Assembly: GCA_963920635.1 (NCBI GenBank)
Contig: OY987299.1
Span: forward strand, 120,963,373-121,027,372
Reading direction: 5' to 3'
DNA length: 64,000 nucleotides
From: Pseudeuparius sepicola
Lineage: Eukaryota > Arthropoda > Insecta > Coleoptera > Anthribidae
The notes beneath the pieces are model-generated. The model was not told where the DNA came from, made no database searches, and saw nothing but the letters and a program-made list of their open reading frames with translations. The position numbers and the translations under genes are program-made. Below, in pieces: positions 34,601 to 46,500 of this stretch; the first letter of the stretch is position 1, and every line of letters starts with the position of its first letter.

Positions 34601-36406
34601 TGAAAAAATTGCAAATAGCCTATTGTTATTATTAACAACTTTTTGTTACAAATTAAGAACAAAGGCATTTTGTTGCTTTATCATTTAAAATATTACCCAC
34701 TCATGATTTATCGCTTATACTCGCGCTTTTAATTCCAAATAAGTCCAACAGGCCAATTTTTAAACAATGCTTTCAAAATTTAACCAAAAATCATTTTAAA
34801 TTATTGAACTCTTTGAAAATAGATTGAAATGATTAGTTTCCCATAGAAACCTTTCATATCATAATTGTTGTTCACTTTTCCTTGTAATAAAAATGACTTG
34901 ACATCCTGAAATTAATGACATGCAGTATAGTACCTAAAATTTCAGAGATTTTGCACTTCAATGACATATCACAACTTGCTTTTTTAAGATAAAAATTATG
35001 CAATAAGTTATTGTAATTATTTATTTTTGTAAAACAAAGATTTATGTATAACAAAAACACCATAGGTAATACAAATCATCCCTTAGGATCTACAAACATC
35101 CCCTATTTTTGTATCTAATTTATTATAAAAATGCGTAGGTCGGTCATATTTAAAATGATCTTTGGCAATATTGTATCTTTAAGTTTGTGGAAAAATCCCA
35201 CTTAAAGAAAATTATGTTCATCAAGAATGCTAGTCTTAGCTTCTACCTGTCATAAACATTTAATAAGGTAGGTAAATTGGCAAAATAAATTATAAATTCG
35301 GCACCAAAGATGTAACAAAGAAAAAGCTCTAAATTAAAACATTCAGAGATAATGTAAAACAAAAACATTTATTCAAACTTACTGAGTTGGAGACAAGCCT
35401 TCGGTAAGTAACAACTGTTTTCAACAAACATTTAAAACTATTTTTAACAAAAAGTTAATACTCTCGCAGACCTAGGAAAACAACTTACAAAATATAAAAA
35501 TTTATCTTACAACCATTTGCCGCAGCTATTTCAAAATTAAAAAAATATTTATAGGTCAGATTTTGTTAATATATCTCGAAAAATTAAAAAAAAATGTGGC
35601 AATGGTTGCAAGCTTATAAATTAATCGCTTCAATAAATACATATTTTGTGAGCTCAGTAATGCTTACAAACTACAGGCAAAAGGAAATAGTTTTGTCCCT
35701 GTAAACTACCATGGAACCGTTCATAAAACATTAAAAACAAAATTCTATGAGTAAACATTATTTAAGAAGTAGTAAAGATAACCAACCACTGGCTGTATCT
35801 TTATCCTTACCTCTCTCCTTTTCTCTTCTTCCCGTTGCTTCTCCCGTCTCTTTTCCAGGTCCTCCATCATCTGCTTTTCCATTATTCTCTTTGCTTCTTC
35901 AACCCTTTTAGTCACTTCTTTCTCGATTTCATCTTTCCTCTTCTCTAATTCCTCTTCCACCCGTTTATTCACCAATTCCTCTATCCTCTTTGCAGTTTCC
36001 TCTTCTATCATCTTCTGTTCTGCTTCTCTTTGCCTCCTTTGTCTTTCCATTTCGGCTAATCGCTCGACCTCATCCATTTTGTGAGACTTGTGCTTTTTGT
36101 GGTGCCTTTCGATTCTATCACTTCTGTTTAGGTCTATCGATGTATTATCACTGCTCGTCGTCGACGAAACTGAATCTGCCCTACGCCTACGAAAATGCTA
36201 TATTTAGTAAAATACAGGATAAAAGCAATTAATACTTACTTTTTGGACGATTTCTCTTTGATTTTTTCTATCCTCTCCAGTTTTTCACCATTTTTGTATG
36301 ATTTACTCATACTCCTTTCCGACCTGTCCCTAGATCGACTCCTCTTATGGTGCTTGTTTTTGTGGTGTTTTCTAGGCGATCGGCTCCTCGAACGAGATCT
36401 GCCCAT
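25657..36406 (-). CDS. Arglu1: Arginine and glutamate-rich protein 1 (Arglu1)
   Basis: Nuclear RNA-processing and transcription cofactor of the ARGLU1 family. Four exons on -: 36406-36240, 36186-35811, 27679-27596 and 25821-25657. All are GT-AG and total 263 codons; human ARGLU1 is 273 residues. The start is [16 protein letters not shown], an RS-rich N-terminal region typical of splicing factors. From about residue 95 on there is a long Glu/Arg/Lys helix with the family signatures [29 protein letters not shown] and [10 protein letters not shown]. The protein ends in the conserved [15 protein letters not shown]. The second intron (35810-27680) is 8.1 kb and full of nested mobile elements. The gene is head-to-head with Rpn8 and tail-to-tail with the TTLL3 paralogue. 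Confidence 0.93.
25822..27595 (-). other. Arglu1 intron 3, no recognised feature
   Basis: AT-rich intron of 1.77 kb. A less AT-rich patch at 27235-27320 has no ORF or splice-bounded exon that extends Arglu1. The two flanking exons join directly in phase 0. Confidence 0.5.
27680..28799 (-). other. Arglu1 intron 2, distal part
   Basis: Intronic AT-rich DNA. A 72-residue minus-strand ORF at 28370-28588 has no recognisable domain and no exon context. It is left uncalled. Confidence 0.5.
28800..29220 (+). mobile_element. Retroposon 3' end with (ATT)n tail
   Basis: A locally GC-richer block that ends GTTTGGAGTATTGTGAGGGT, then GAGAATTATTG and an (ATT)n tail at about 29194-29220. The same terminal segment and tail occur on the minus strand at 43692-43750, truncated at its 5' side. 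A simple-repeat tail plus 5' truncation indicates a LINE/SINE-type retroposon. Family not assigned. Confidence 0.6.
30286..32153. mobile_element. Middle nested element with 5-bp target duplication
   Basis: Ends CAGGGTGTCTACCAA and TTGGTAGACACCCTG are perfect inverse copies. TTACC directly flanks both sides (30281-30285 and 32154-32158), a good target-site duplication. Subterminal regions are rich in TTCCCTGAC and TTTTCCAGG motifs on both sides. It carries the foldback element 30632-31767. Confidence 0.75.
30632..31767. mobile_element. Innermost foldback element
   Basis: Flanked by TA. Arms of about 380 bp (30632-31015 and 31408-31767) are inverse copies sharing GTGTTCTAGAAAGCCGTGG-type blocks, ATATGTTCGCTCCAACCGTT and AAACTGTCA. 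The left end lacks about 10 bp present at the right end (GAGCCACCCTG). Several short antisense ORFs here are products of the repeat. Confidence 0.75.
33481..34211. mobile_element. Foldback MITE, TA-flanked, 731 bp
   Basis: Ends CAGTGTGTCCGCTGATGGAG and, in reverse, CAGTGTGTCCGTGGATGGAG. TA is present on both sides. Almost the whole element is two inverted arms of about 330 bp, with internal direct repeats of AAAAATATCAAAAACTTTTA type and TACAGGGTGCCC blocks. Related relic at about 3950-4100. Confidence 0.8.
34212..35810 (-). other. Arglu1 intron 2, proximal part
   Basis: AT-rich intron next to the splice donor at 35810. No repeat with clear ends, no ORF and no RNA gene recognised. Confidence 0.5.
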
Positions 36407-36830
36407 TTTCGAAGTAATTTTTAAGTGAAAATATAAAAAGTTTACGCGCTAAGAACTTCAATACACCCCGAAAATTATAATATCAAGCGTTCTGTTCACA
36501 AATATCTCACACGTACTTGTCCACCATTTAATTTACGTCTACGAAAAATGCGGATTGGAGATCGGATGATCGGATCGAACACTTTGACAGCTGAGTGACA
36601 TCTGGCCAGCAACGCCATCTGACAACCACAAAACATTGGAAAATTATCCAATGCTACCAATAGAAGCAAAACAATTCTCGCAAATTTCGCCTAACCTAAT
36701 CATGAAATTTTCTGTATGGATTTCTTGAGAAGTTAACAATGCAACACGCATGTGCAGAAAGAACGAAAATTCTAACCTATCTTCTTAAAAATTTTAGTTG
36801 TCATCGTTGTTCGTGCCCGAGAAAAATAAA
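36407..36830. promoter_or_regulatory. Shared upstream region of Arglu1 and Rpn8
   Basis: A 424-bp region between two divergent start codons, so it must hold both 5' UTRs and probably a bidirectional promoter. No TATA box is evident. A CAGCTG E-box lies at about 36589, within a less AT-rich stretch (36540-36630). Both genes are broadly expressed housekeeping types, which fits (inference). Confidence 0.65.
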
Positions 36831-37851
36831 ATGCCCAGCCAAGAAGTAACGACCACTAAAGTGGTGGTCCACCCGCTAGTTTTATTAAGCGTGGTGGACC
36901 ATTTCAACCGGATGGGCAAGATAGGGAACCAGAAACGAGTGGTTGGTGTGCTCTTAGGGTGTTGGAGAGCAAAGGGTGTCCTGGACGTGTCCAACAGCTT
37001 TGCAGGTAAAAATTTCGCCAAATGTACATATAATTATCCTAAAAGCTATATTATTTGCAGTCCCCTTTGATGAAGATGACAAAGATAAGTCTGTGTGGTT
37101 TCTCGATCACGACTACCTTGAAAACATGTACGGTATGTTCAAAAAGGTTAATGCAAGAGAAAGAGTGGTGGGTTGGTACCATACCGGTCCTAAGCTGCAC
37201 CAAAACGACATTGCTATTAATGAATTGGTCAGGCGGTACTGCCCAAACTCAGTTTTGGTTATTATCGATGCCAAACCGAAAGATCTGGGTCTTCCAACGG
37301 AAGCATATCAAGCAGTCGAGGAGGTGCATGATGATGGATCGCCAACTTCAAAGACATTCGAGCACGTTCCAAGCGAAATTGGTGCCGAAGAAGCGGAAGA
37401 AGTTGGAGTTGAGCATTTGCTGCGAGATATTAAAGATACAACAGTTGGGACACTGTCGCAGAGGATCACAAACCAGTTGCTTGGTTTGAAAGGTTTGCAT
37501 TTACAGCTTAGGGACATTAGGGACTATTTAATACAGGTTAGTGAGGGGAAACTACCTATAAACCATCAAATTATTTATCAGTTGCAAGATATATTCAACT
37601 TATTGCCAGATATCAATCAAGAAACGTTTAATAAGTCGTTTTATGTTAAAAATAATGATCAGATGTTAGTTGTCTACTTAGCGGCTATGGTTAGGTCAAT
37701 CGTAGCTTTGCATAACTTGATTAACAATAAGTTGACCAATAGAGATGCCGAAGAGGGTAAGAAAGAGGAAAAGAAAGACAAGGATAACAAAGAGAAGGAG
37801 AAGGATAAAGAAAAAGATAAGGACAGTAAGAAAGATGAGAAAAAGAAGTAG
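36831..37851 (+). CDS. Rpn8: 26S proteasome regulatory subunit Rpn8 (PSMD7)
   Basis: Non-ATPase lid subunit that pairs with the deubiquitinase Rpn11 in the 26S proteasome. Two exons, 36831-37005 and 37061-37851, total 321 codons, with a 55-nt GT-AG intron. The MPN domain starts at [18 protein letters not shown] (about residues 10-27) and includes [16 protein letters not shown] and [19 protein letters not shown]. The YHTGP sequence replaces the HxHP metal site of active MPN+ proteases, as expected for this catalytically silent subunit. The C-terminus is a long alternating Lys/Glu/Asp KEKE tail. The ATG at 36831 fits the family N-terminus (MPSQEV). The gene is divergent from Arglu1. Confidence 0.97.
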
Positions 37852-37942
37852 TTAATTTTTTTATCGGCCGTACCTATTTAAGTCGCGTAATTTGTATTGT
37901 AATATTAAACAAAGTACTTTTGTAACAGTAAGACTCCTTAAT

Positions 37943-37948
37943 AATAAA
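37943..37948 (+). terminator. Poly(A) signal of Rpn8
   Basis: AATAAA about 90 bp after the Rpn8 stop, within an A-rich stretch. Confidence 0.65.
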
Positions 37949-37949
37949 C

Positions 37950-39359
37950 AAAAACAAATTTAATAGTGCAGTTTAGTTTTAATCAACTGGTCCTGATTTG
38001 AATTAATTATTAACAGTTGGATTACAAAGAGGTATCACATCAATTTTTTTTGTATAATTCGTGATTTTTAAGAGCTCACTACCAGTTTCTTTATGTACAA
38101 CTGAAATATGTTTCTTTATCCTGGACTAATAGTGTTAGGCCGGCTTCCAGCAGTGACAGGTGGTGTCAGTGTAGACACAAAACAATGCAAATTGCTAATT
38201 TTTTTATGCTGAATTTTTATGAAACTGTACGGGTCAAGAATGCTCTGGAATTTTTGAAAAAATATTTTAATAAACACAAAAGTAATTTTTTCATTATAAC
38301 TATTGTTGGACCTTTCTCAACAAAGCCACTGTCTAAGATGATACATTTTCTGTGCGTTTCCTGTTGTGACATACCTACCCTTCACCCTAACTTCTATGGA
38401 CTTACTGACTGGCAGGCTTCTGCATTTTTTTTAGACTTAGTTCGTTTAGTGTCTGGGGTGGTTTTGATATGTTTGATTTTCGACCCGTATAAAGTTTCAA
38501 AAATCCAGCATTTTGAGTTGGCACAGAGAAAAACACCTTATAGGTATATTTTTTATTGGCTCGTTGCACATCAACACTGTTGATCATCCAACTGTTTTGA
38601 GTAGCCAGATTCCTTTAAAATTCCTATTTTGCTCAACTTTGACAACATGCAGAATGAAACTCCCTGTATATTTTTTGTTCAAATTTTTTATGTGGGGGTT
38701 TTGGTGTGTCCTGATTAATGTGGTGGTGTAAAATTTTAAACAAAAGATGCCTAATGTGTTTTTTTTTTAAACGCACCCCTTTAAAAAATCGCAGTAGCCA
38801 CGATTTTGAGGCAATGACAAACCAATACTTCGCAAATGATGATCTTTCATGACCATATCTATAAAAAAATTATCCCATTCAATTCCCCCAGCCTATTTAG
38901 ATTTTCAGGGGTTTTAACGTCAAAAACCAGACACACTGTACATATTATAATGTCTTGTACCTTCTAAACCATTATATTTATTGCAAATTGCTTAGAAACT
39001 GAGTTGTAGAAGATAAAATTATCTTCAAAATGGTATATGAAAAAATTAAATCGGCCTATTACGTCAAATGATATACATATCTACATATTTGCAAAATTCA
39101 TAACAATATATTTTCCTATTTTCGACCTCTTTCCGTCGTGTGACCAATTTAGTGGCCTTCATTTCGTCACTACATCCATCGTGTAAGTAGCTTTCTGATG
39201 TCACTATGGCGGAAAAGTGTGTTATAATATTTTATCATATTGACGATTCTCTTAGATACCCGCGTGAGAAGGGAATATCATCACTTAGAAAAGCCAGCAA
39301 AGGAAGGAAGGATAACATTGAAGGAAACATTGTTTTGTTATGTTATGTAGAAAAAAACT
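37950..39359. other. Intergenic DNA between Rpn8 and hAT-like element
   Basis: AT-rich, with scattered ORFs of 60-130 codons that lack any recognisable domain. Motifs such as CACACTGTAC at about 38932 resemble ends of local MITE families, but no paired end is found. Confidence 0.45.
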
Positions 39360-40115
39360 TAGTGATGGGTAAATGTCCGGTCACGATGTTTTCGTGACTG
39401 ACCGGACAGTCGTGAAAGGTCAATTTGGGTCACGCAAGTGGACAAATTCAAAAGTTGCAAAAAAGTGTGCCATTCGATCGGTCATAATTTTCTCATCAAA
39501 ATGGTATATAATACCACAGACCTATATAGCTTTAGCGAAGCTATATAGGTCTGTGATAATACTTATATAATATAAATATAGTTACAGGAAAGTACTTATT
39601 TCTCTTATAAATTGTAAATAATTGAAGATTCAATCTGTAACTTTCGAACTTTCATACATACGGTTTTACTCATTTTAGTATACTATTTTTGATTTTGATT
39701 TCTAGATCCGTAAACTGTAAATTTACCCAGTACAATGCTAGGCAGTATGTTAATGTTGTATGATGGTCATTTTGTTGAAAAAGTCCCAAATTATACTTTC
39801 TTTGTTGGATTTTGGCATTCTTATTCCTTATTATTTGTTGTTTTACAATCTTATCCTAATCACGCTGCTTTTACTTTCCATTTCCAACAAGACCAATAAA
39901 CTGAGTAAATTAAGTCAATCATAAGGTATGAAATGTGAAAGTTCCTAGAAAATTGGCGGGAAATTTAAAATTGTGTCAAACCGGTCAACTTGACCGGTCA
40001 AGTTGACCATGTCCTTGACCACCTGGACAAGTTGCTTAATGACCTGACCGCCGAATGTTGTCTGACCGGTAATTGTTCTGTCAAGATGACCGTGACCAGT
40101 TGACTGCCAACACTA
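39360..40115. mobile_element. hAT-like element with CCGGTCA clusters
   Basis: Ends TAGTGATGGG and CCAACACTA (inverse TAGTGTTGG). The flanking 8-mers AAAAAACT and GAAAAACT match at 7 of 8 positions, as expected for a slightly decayed hAT target duplication. Subterminal regions are packed with GACCGGTCA/TGACCGG motifs (about 39376-39432 and 39978-40100). No transposase ORF. Confidence 0.7.
39515..39555. repeat. Perfect 18-bp hairpin in hAT-like element
   Basis: CACAGACCTATATAGCTT, a 5-nt loop TAGCG, then the exact reverse complement. A related half (CCACAGACATATATAGCTTC) occurs at about 43966. Confidence 0.85.
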
Positions 40116-40482
40116 GAAAAACTACACCAAGGCCAATAATATTCAGGCTCACAACCTACAAAAGGCGGCGATCCTGTTTGACATTTTCGCATACTTTGGA
40201 TTTCAAGACCAAGTGCTTTGGGAGTGCTATACTGTTAGATGTCAGATTTTTGAAATAAATTGCTAATATTATTTTCCAATTTTTGCGATATAGACATTGT
40301 AGTAAGCCATATTTAAACTATACCCCAGAGATTATCGTCCCACCTCCATTCACCACAAAAAAATTCACTCGATTATTTCGAAAAGAAAAAGTTTTAGGGT
40401 GTAACACCTGTATACACGTACTGTACTCCTCCCGGAATTAGAGAAGTTTTTTAACCAAAAACTTTGGTATTGGATTATATTT

Positions 40483-40488
40483 TTTATT
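40483..40488 (-). terminator. Poly(A) signal of LRR gene
   Basis: AATAAA on the - strand about 55 bp past the stop at 40542. Confidence 0.6.
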
Positions 40489-40541
40489 CTTAGATACTAA
40501 AACATTCTGTACAAAACTACCTAAAACATATCAACTTAAAA

Positions 40542-43500
40542 CTAGATTAAAACAAAAATTACTGTACTCCAAACCAAGACTATGTTAACTGTCCCTACAA
40601 TCCCGAAACTTTTAACACCTTCTTCTGCCCGAGCTACCGGCTCAGATTTGTTGTAATTTGCAAAATACCAACTGGTGTCATCATTGATCAACACTTCTTC
40701 TGTAGTGCTAGACGTCACTAGATACTCGTGTGAATTTTTGGGTTCCCTGTTATTAAAGCTTATACTTGACTGCAGAGGTGAACTATTAGTCATATGAGGT
40801 GAAGGCAATTTGGTTATGGTGGCTTGTTTAAATTGCATTGGTTGTTGTCCTTGTGGAATAAGGAACGTTGTTCTACCCTTCAGTTCTTCGAGTTTTCTTG
40901 TGATCGAAGTTGTTGAAATCACGAGAGTTCTAGGTGTCGATACCGGGATTTCTATCACATTTGTTGCCGTTGTTGTAGCTTCGATTTTGTAGGGATTTTG
41001 AGTTGTTGTTGCTTTGCTCTCTGGTATTATAGTAGTGACCTCGTTTACCAACTCTGTAGCAGTATCACTTGTAGTGGTGGTCACAACAGAATTTTTTGTC
41101 ATATTTGTATTAATCTGCTTTATTTCAATGCTATCTTTTTTATCTTCCATGCCAACAATCTTAGAAGTAACAGATGTTGGTGGGGGAACTGTTAGAGGTC
41201 CGACTGTGTTAGATTTCAGTATCAAATTCGGAGTTTTAGTGCTGGTAAATGTTGCCGTTGCTGTTGTACTGAAAAGTTTTGGAGAAGTGGTAGTTGCGGA
41301 TGAGACATTGTGTATTCCAATTGGTGATGACTCATCGAGTGGTGATATTCGATTAATGTGGATTTTGCTGGATTCACTCGAGATGTTCGGTTGAGGTTGT
41401 TGGAGCATGGGGTTGACGATGGGCCTGAAACCGCCGTCACCAGGGAGTAGTGGTATAAAACCACCTGAAATAATGAAATACAAGTTAAATTTGATGATCT
41501 GCAAACATTGGGTATTGAGTGATTACTTTCTTAATCAAATGAACAATACATACAGTGACCGGCAGAAAGTTGGACACAAATGGAAAACTTTTTTATTATT
41601 AATTTCTCAGAAAATTTTATTCTTGATAAAAGTTGGTGCATCATTTCAAACTCAAAACGCATACAACAGAATTTAAATATCTCTTTTTGGATACGAGGTA
41701 GATTCAAAAATGTCAAAATAACTCAAGAGTAAAGTACCCTTATTTTTTAAAATACGGTAAAAAGTTACTTAGAAAAGTTGTTTGGAATCAAAGGTGTATG
41801 TCAGATTTAAAGTCACAGCCACCTAGTTAAAAAAAAGAAATTTTACTTTTTTTGTATTTTTTCGACCACCCTTTGTATTACAAAAAAAAATACCGCAAGC
41901 GCAGTTATCATCGGATAACACATGAATTTGCTACTAAACTTTAATTTTGTTCGATTAGCAGCTAGAAATTTAAATTAATCGAAATCAGAGCTTAAAAATA
42001 TTAAATTTTTGTGTCCAACTTTCTGCCGGTCCCTGTATATTAGTATCTCAGGGAGAACCTGAGCTTAGTAGTAGTAGTAGTATCTCAGGGTGAACCTGAG
42101 CTTAGTAGTAGTAGTATCTCAGGGAGAACCTGAGCTCTAATGTTGATTTTTTTAAAATACGTTGTGACCCCGTTTAGTGTTAGTGATTAGGGCAAAAGTC
42201 TTTTAATGCTTTCCGATGTAAATGTGCACAAAAAAATTACAAAATGCGAAATGCAGTCAAGAGTAAACTACCCTTATTTTTCGATTGATGGAAACCGTTA
42301 TAAAGAAAAAATGTTAGTTAACCAACACTACCTACTATAAGATATAAAATTCGATTCCCAGACAGGAAAACCGAATATTTTGTTATTGTTAAACTTTTTA
42401 TTTTGTAACTTGTAACTGAATAGAGCACAACAAAATTAAATAAAATTATTTACTAGTTAGTAACTATTAGCAACATTTGCATAAGCCTCCATTCTTCTTT
42501 CTAATAAATAATATGAAATATTGCTAACTGAAAAGGCTTTGCTATGACTTATCACACATGATATGGTCCAATTTAAATGTGTCCCCCTCCGCCCTATTAA
42601 GATAGATGGTGACCTGTTACTTCGGTACCAATAAAATGTCTAATTTGACATCTGGTGTTCCTCTTTACATAATAATATTTTGCTCAATGATAATATCAAA
42701 CTTTTCATAAACACAGGATCTAAAACCAGGATTTCTCTTTTCTTTTTTAGAAATCTTACAATTGTTTTTTTGAATCACCCTGTATAAAAATAAGACATTA
42801 AAATTTTTCAAATATAATTTTTATATACAGTGCCCGCCAAAAAGTCTGCACCATATGGGAAAAATTTTTAGTAAATAACTTACGGAAAATTTGTTTGCGG
42901 CATCAGGTTTTGCTTGCTCTAGAACCAAAATTTACATAATCAAATGTTGTGACGTAGTCTCTTTTACATGTCAAATTTGACATTAATGAAAAAAATGTCC
43001 GAAAATGGGCTTATTTAACTGAATTTCGAAAAAAGTCATAAGAAAAATATGTTTCTTTCGCAATTTTATACCCCTATGCAAAATTTCAAGAGCCTACTAC
43101 GATTTTCATATTTTGCCTTTTGTTGCCTTTTTCTGTATTTGTTAATCCATAAAAGTCGATTCTATGTAATTTAAAACATTTATTGACTGAATACATACTG
43201 CACAATACTTAGTTTACGGTCTAAATATCCTTCTTTTCCTTTTTTTCCAAAAGAAAATGAAATGAGGGCTTGTTGAAGAAGCACGCTTGGTGCAAAACTG
43301 ATCTCATTTTTACAGATAAACACATAAATTCGATTTACAAACTTCTTTCTATAGTAAATGGTTGTAAAAACACAAATATTTCTGTCATGCTGAGCTGATC
43401 AGAAATATCTAGAAAATTTAAAATATTATGTCCAATAATGTCCAACAAAGGGCAAAATATGAAAATCGTAGTAGGCTCTTGAAATTTTGCACAAAGGTAT

Positions 43501-46500
43501 AAAATTGCGAAAGAAACATATTTTTCTTACGACTTTTTTCGAAATTCGGTTAAATAAGCCAATTTTTCGGACAATTTTTTTCATTAATGTCAAATTTGAC
43601 ATATAAAAGAGACTACGTCACAACATTTGATTATGTCAATTTTGGTTCTAGAGCAAGCAAAACCTGATGCCGCCATTATTTGTAATTCCGCTTAATAATA
43701 ATAATAATAATTCTCACCCTCGCAATACTCCAAACTGAATGCTTGTGTGGATTTTAAAATAATTATTATTTTATTTTCTATTTTAAATAAGTAAATTTTT
43801 GTTTTATAAATTGATTATGCCTATTTATTTTTTTATTTTAATTTGTATAGTCAAGTCCACAATAATAATTATACAAATATGCATATGTGTGTGACTTATT
43901 AGATGCTTCTCTAGTAGAAAAATATATCCATGTCCATGTCCATAAAATGACTATTGCTGCAACCACAGACATATATAGCTTCGTGTCTGTGCTGCAACGT
44001 TGCATTTGATCGAGCATTCGATACTAATTTGAAGTTGTACTAAATTTCGTATTTACAATCGGCATTTAGAAATTACAGAAATTTGTTTTAATTATACTGA
44101 TCTATTTGATACACGGTGAGTTATTTCTAACGTCCGACCCAACAATATACAATGCGACAGTATTTTTGAAAATAAATGGTTTTTTCGTAAAGGTTTTCTC
44201 CAGAAAGGCTTTCTTTCCACGGTACAGGCTGTTAAGTTTTTTTTAAATACCTACTGTTTATTTTATAATTTCTAAACCAGAAATTTGGTACACAGTTTAA
44301 CTGCATAGATTGCCATATCATGAGGCAAGATTAAGTCCATTATGCACCCAGTGGTGGAGATGCGGGTGATGGACTCGCTAAATTAAAAAAAATATAGTGA
44401 CAATTTCAAGCGAACTTAGGTAAAATCGTCGATGGAGGACCTCAATCAACGGTAAAATTAAATTTGCCGAAAAAGCAGTAACGGATATTAACAGATGTCT
44501 AGAGACAATTTTTGTTTACAATTACATGCTCTATCAGAAAATGCAAAAAATTACACATTACCCTACTATGTAAGTATACAGGGTGATTCAGTTTTATTCT
44601 AAGACACTTCAACAGATGATGAAATCCATAAAATATGACTATTTTGTAGTAAGTATAACTTTTTATCCCCAGCCGCCTCGTTTTCGAGATAAAGGGTGTT
44701 TGAATTCCCACAACTTTCAACCTTTAGGTAATTTTTAATTTTTCCAACTATTAAAGATATCCAAATGAAATTTCGTACACAACATGCATTGATCAAATGT
44801 CACAAAATGTGATAATACCAAGTTCCCCAAATAGCCAGTGGCGGACACTACATTTGTTTTATCAGAAAAAATACTAATACTGCCCTGTACAGAATTTTCT
44901 TTTATGCACTTGGATAACTTTTTTGTTTTAAGCAAAAATTGTCTCTTGACATTTTTTTGTATCTGCCACAGTTTTACGGGAAAATTAATATTTATCGTTT
45001 ATATCTTTTTTGGAATGCAAAAAATTAAATTATTTTATTCCAAAAAAAAAACACAGTTTAGATCTTGATTTTGCCAATTTTGCTTGCTTAAATCAGTGGC
45101 CTAACTACAGGGTGTTCAGAGTGTGCGGTGAACACGGGCCCAGAGCTGCTAGGGGCCCACCGCCACCAAGATTCATGCAGGGCGCATAAATTTCGGTTTT
45201 TCCGATGTGAGCCGATTGATGTGGTGCTGCGTAATAACCGACGAGTCAGAATCTCTAATTGGCTACATAGAGGGCGATTGAAATTCCCAACAATAAAAAT
45301 GAAAGGATAGTACAAAAAATATAGCTATAATAACTTGAGAGTAAATGTACCTATAGGATGATCCTACTCGGCGCTTCAGGCCTACTGCGGGAACACGAAA
45401 ATTGAAAATAAAATTTGGAACAGGGGTTCTTAAATGGAACATACTATAAGGACCAATTATGACCGAAAATCTGCTTTTTGTTGTTTGGGGATATGGCCGC
45501 TGTGACATCATCAATATTTTTCCCCAGAAACATACTTAAAATACCTTTTTTTCCTAAATATTGAAAATCCTTATCTTTCTCAACAACTTTTATAGGAAAA
45601 TATTTACTGTATCTTTTATTGTTTAAAATTTACAATTGATAGTCAGAAATTATTTAAGAGAATATTAGGTTGTCTTGTGCGCCCTTAAATTTTTTCAACT
45701 GCAATATTAAAAAACAATTTTGGAACAAACTATAATAGCAAACAAGTCAGTAACAAGCACAATTCAAAAATTTAAAAAATAGTCCAGTCGAACTAATTTA
45801 ATGGTGCACAAGGCACCCTACCAATACTCTTAAATAATTTCTGACTATCGAAATTGTTTTCACGGCTGACTAGATTTCGGAAAACCGATCCTAGTGAATA
45901 GAAAAAAATTCCATGTTCCATTTAAGAGCCCCTGTTCGAAATTTTATTTTCAGTTTTCGTGTAGTGTAGTGAGCAATGTCCATTATTATTAACTGTTGGT
46001 CAATACAAAGTTTAAGTTGGATTATTCTCTATGCACCTACAGGGTGTCCCATTTTCGATACTTTTGCGAGGTATCTCGGTTATTTTCAGAAATAGGGACT
46101 TGCGGTTTTCGGGGCACTGACCTACTTTTTCATAAAAAGAAACGCTCGTATACAGAATTTTCATGCGGCCTCCTTGGTTTTTTAAACACAAGGTGATTCT
46201 CAAAATTTGACATTTTCAGGCACCCCCCTATTTCCGTTTCCGTTGTACGCTAACTTGTTGAAATGGTAAAAATCGACCGTCATAGATTTTTTCACGTAGA
46301 ATTCAGTGGCGTTCGCGGTTTTTTTCTAGGAGGTAAGAATTTCAAAATATAAATATAACTTGCAAAAGTATCGAAAATGGTACATCCTGTAGGTACAATG
46401 TTTTTCATTGTTACACCACTTTCAAACACAAAAAAACACAGGGGCCCACCTGGAATTTTGAACACGGGCCTACACTTCCGTAGTTACGCCACTGCCTTAA

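Noticed and set aside
35745..35810. Extension of Arglu1 exon 2 past 35811
   Set aside because: The ORF reads on into the intron; a good GTAAG donor sits at 35810 and the family motif continues only in the next exon.
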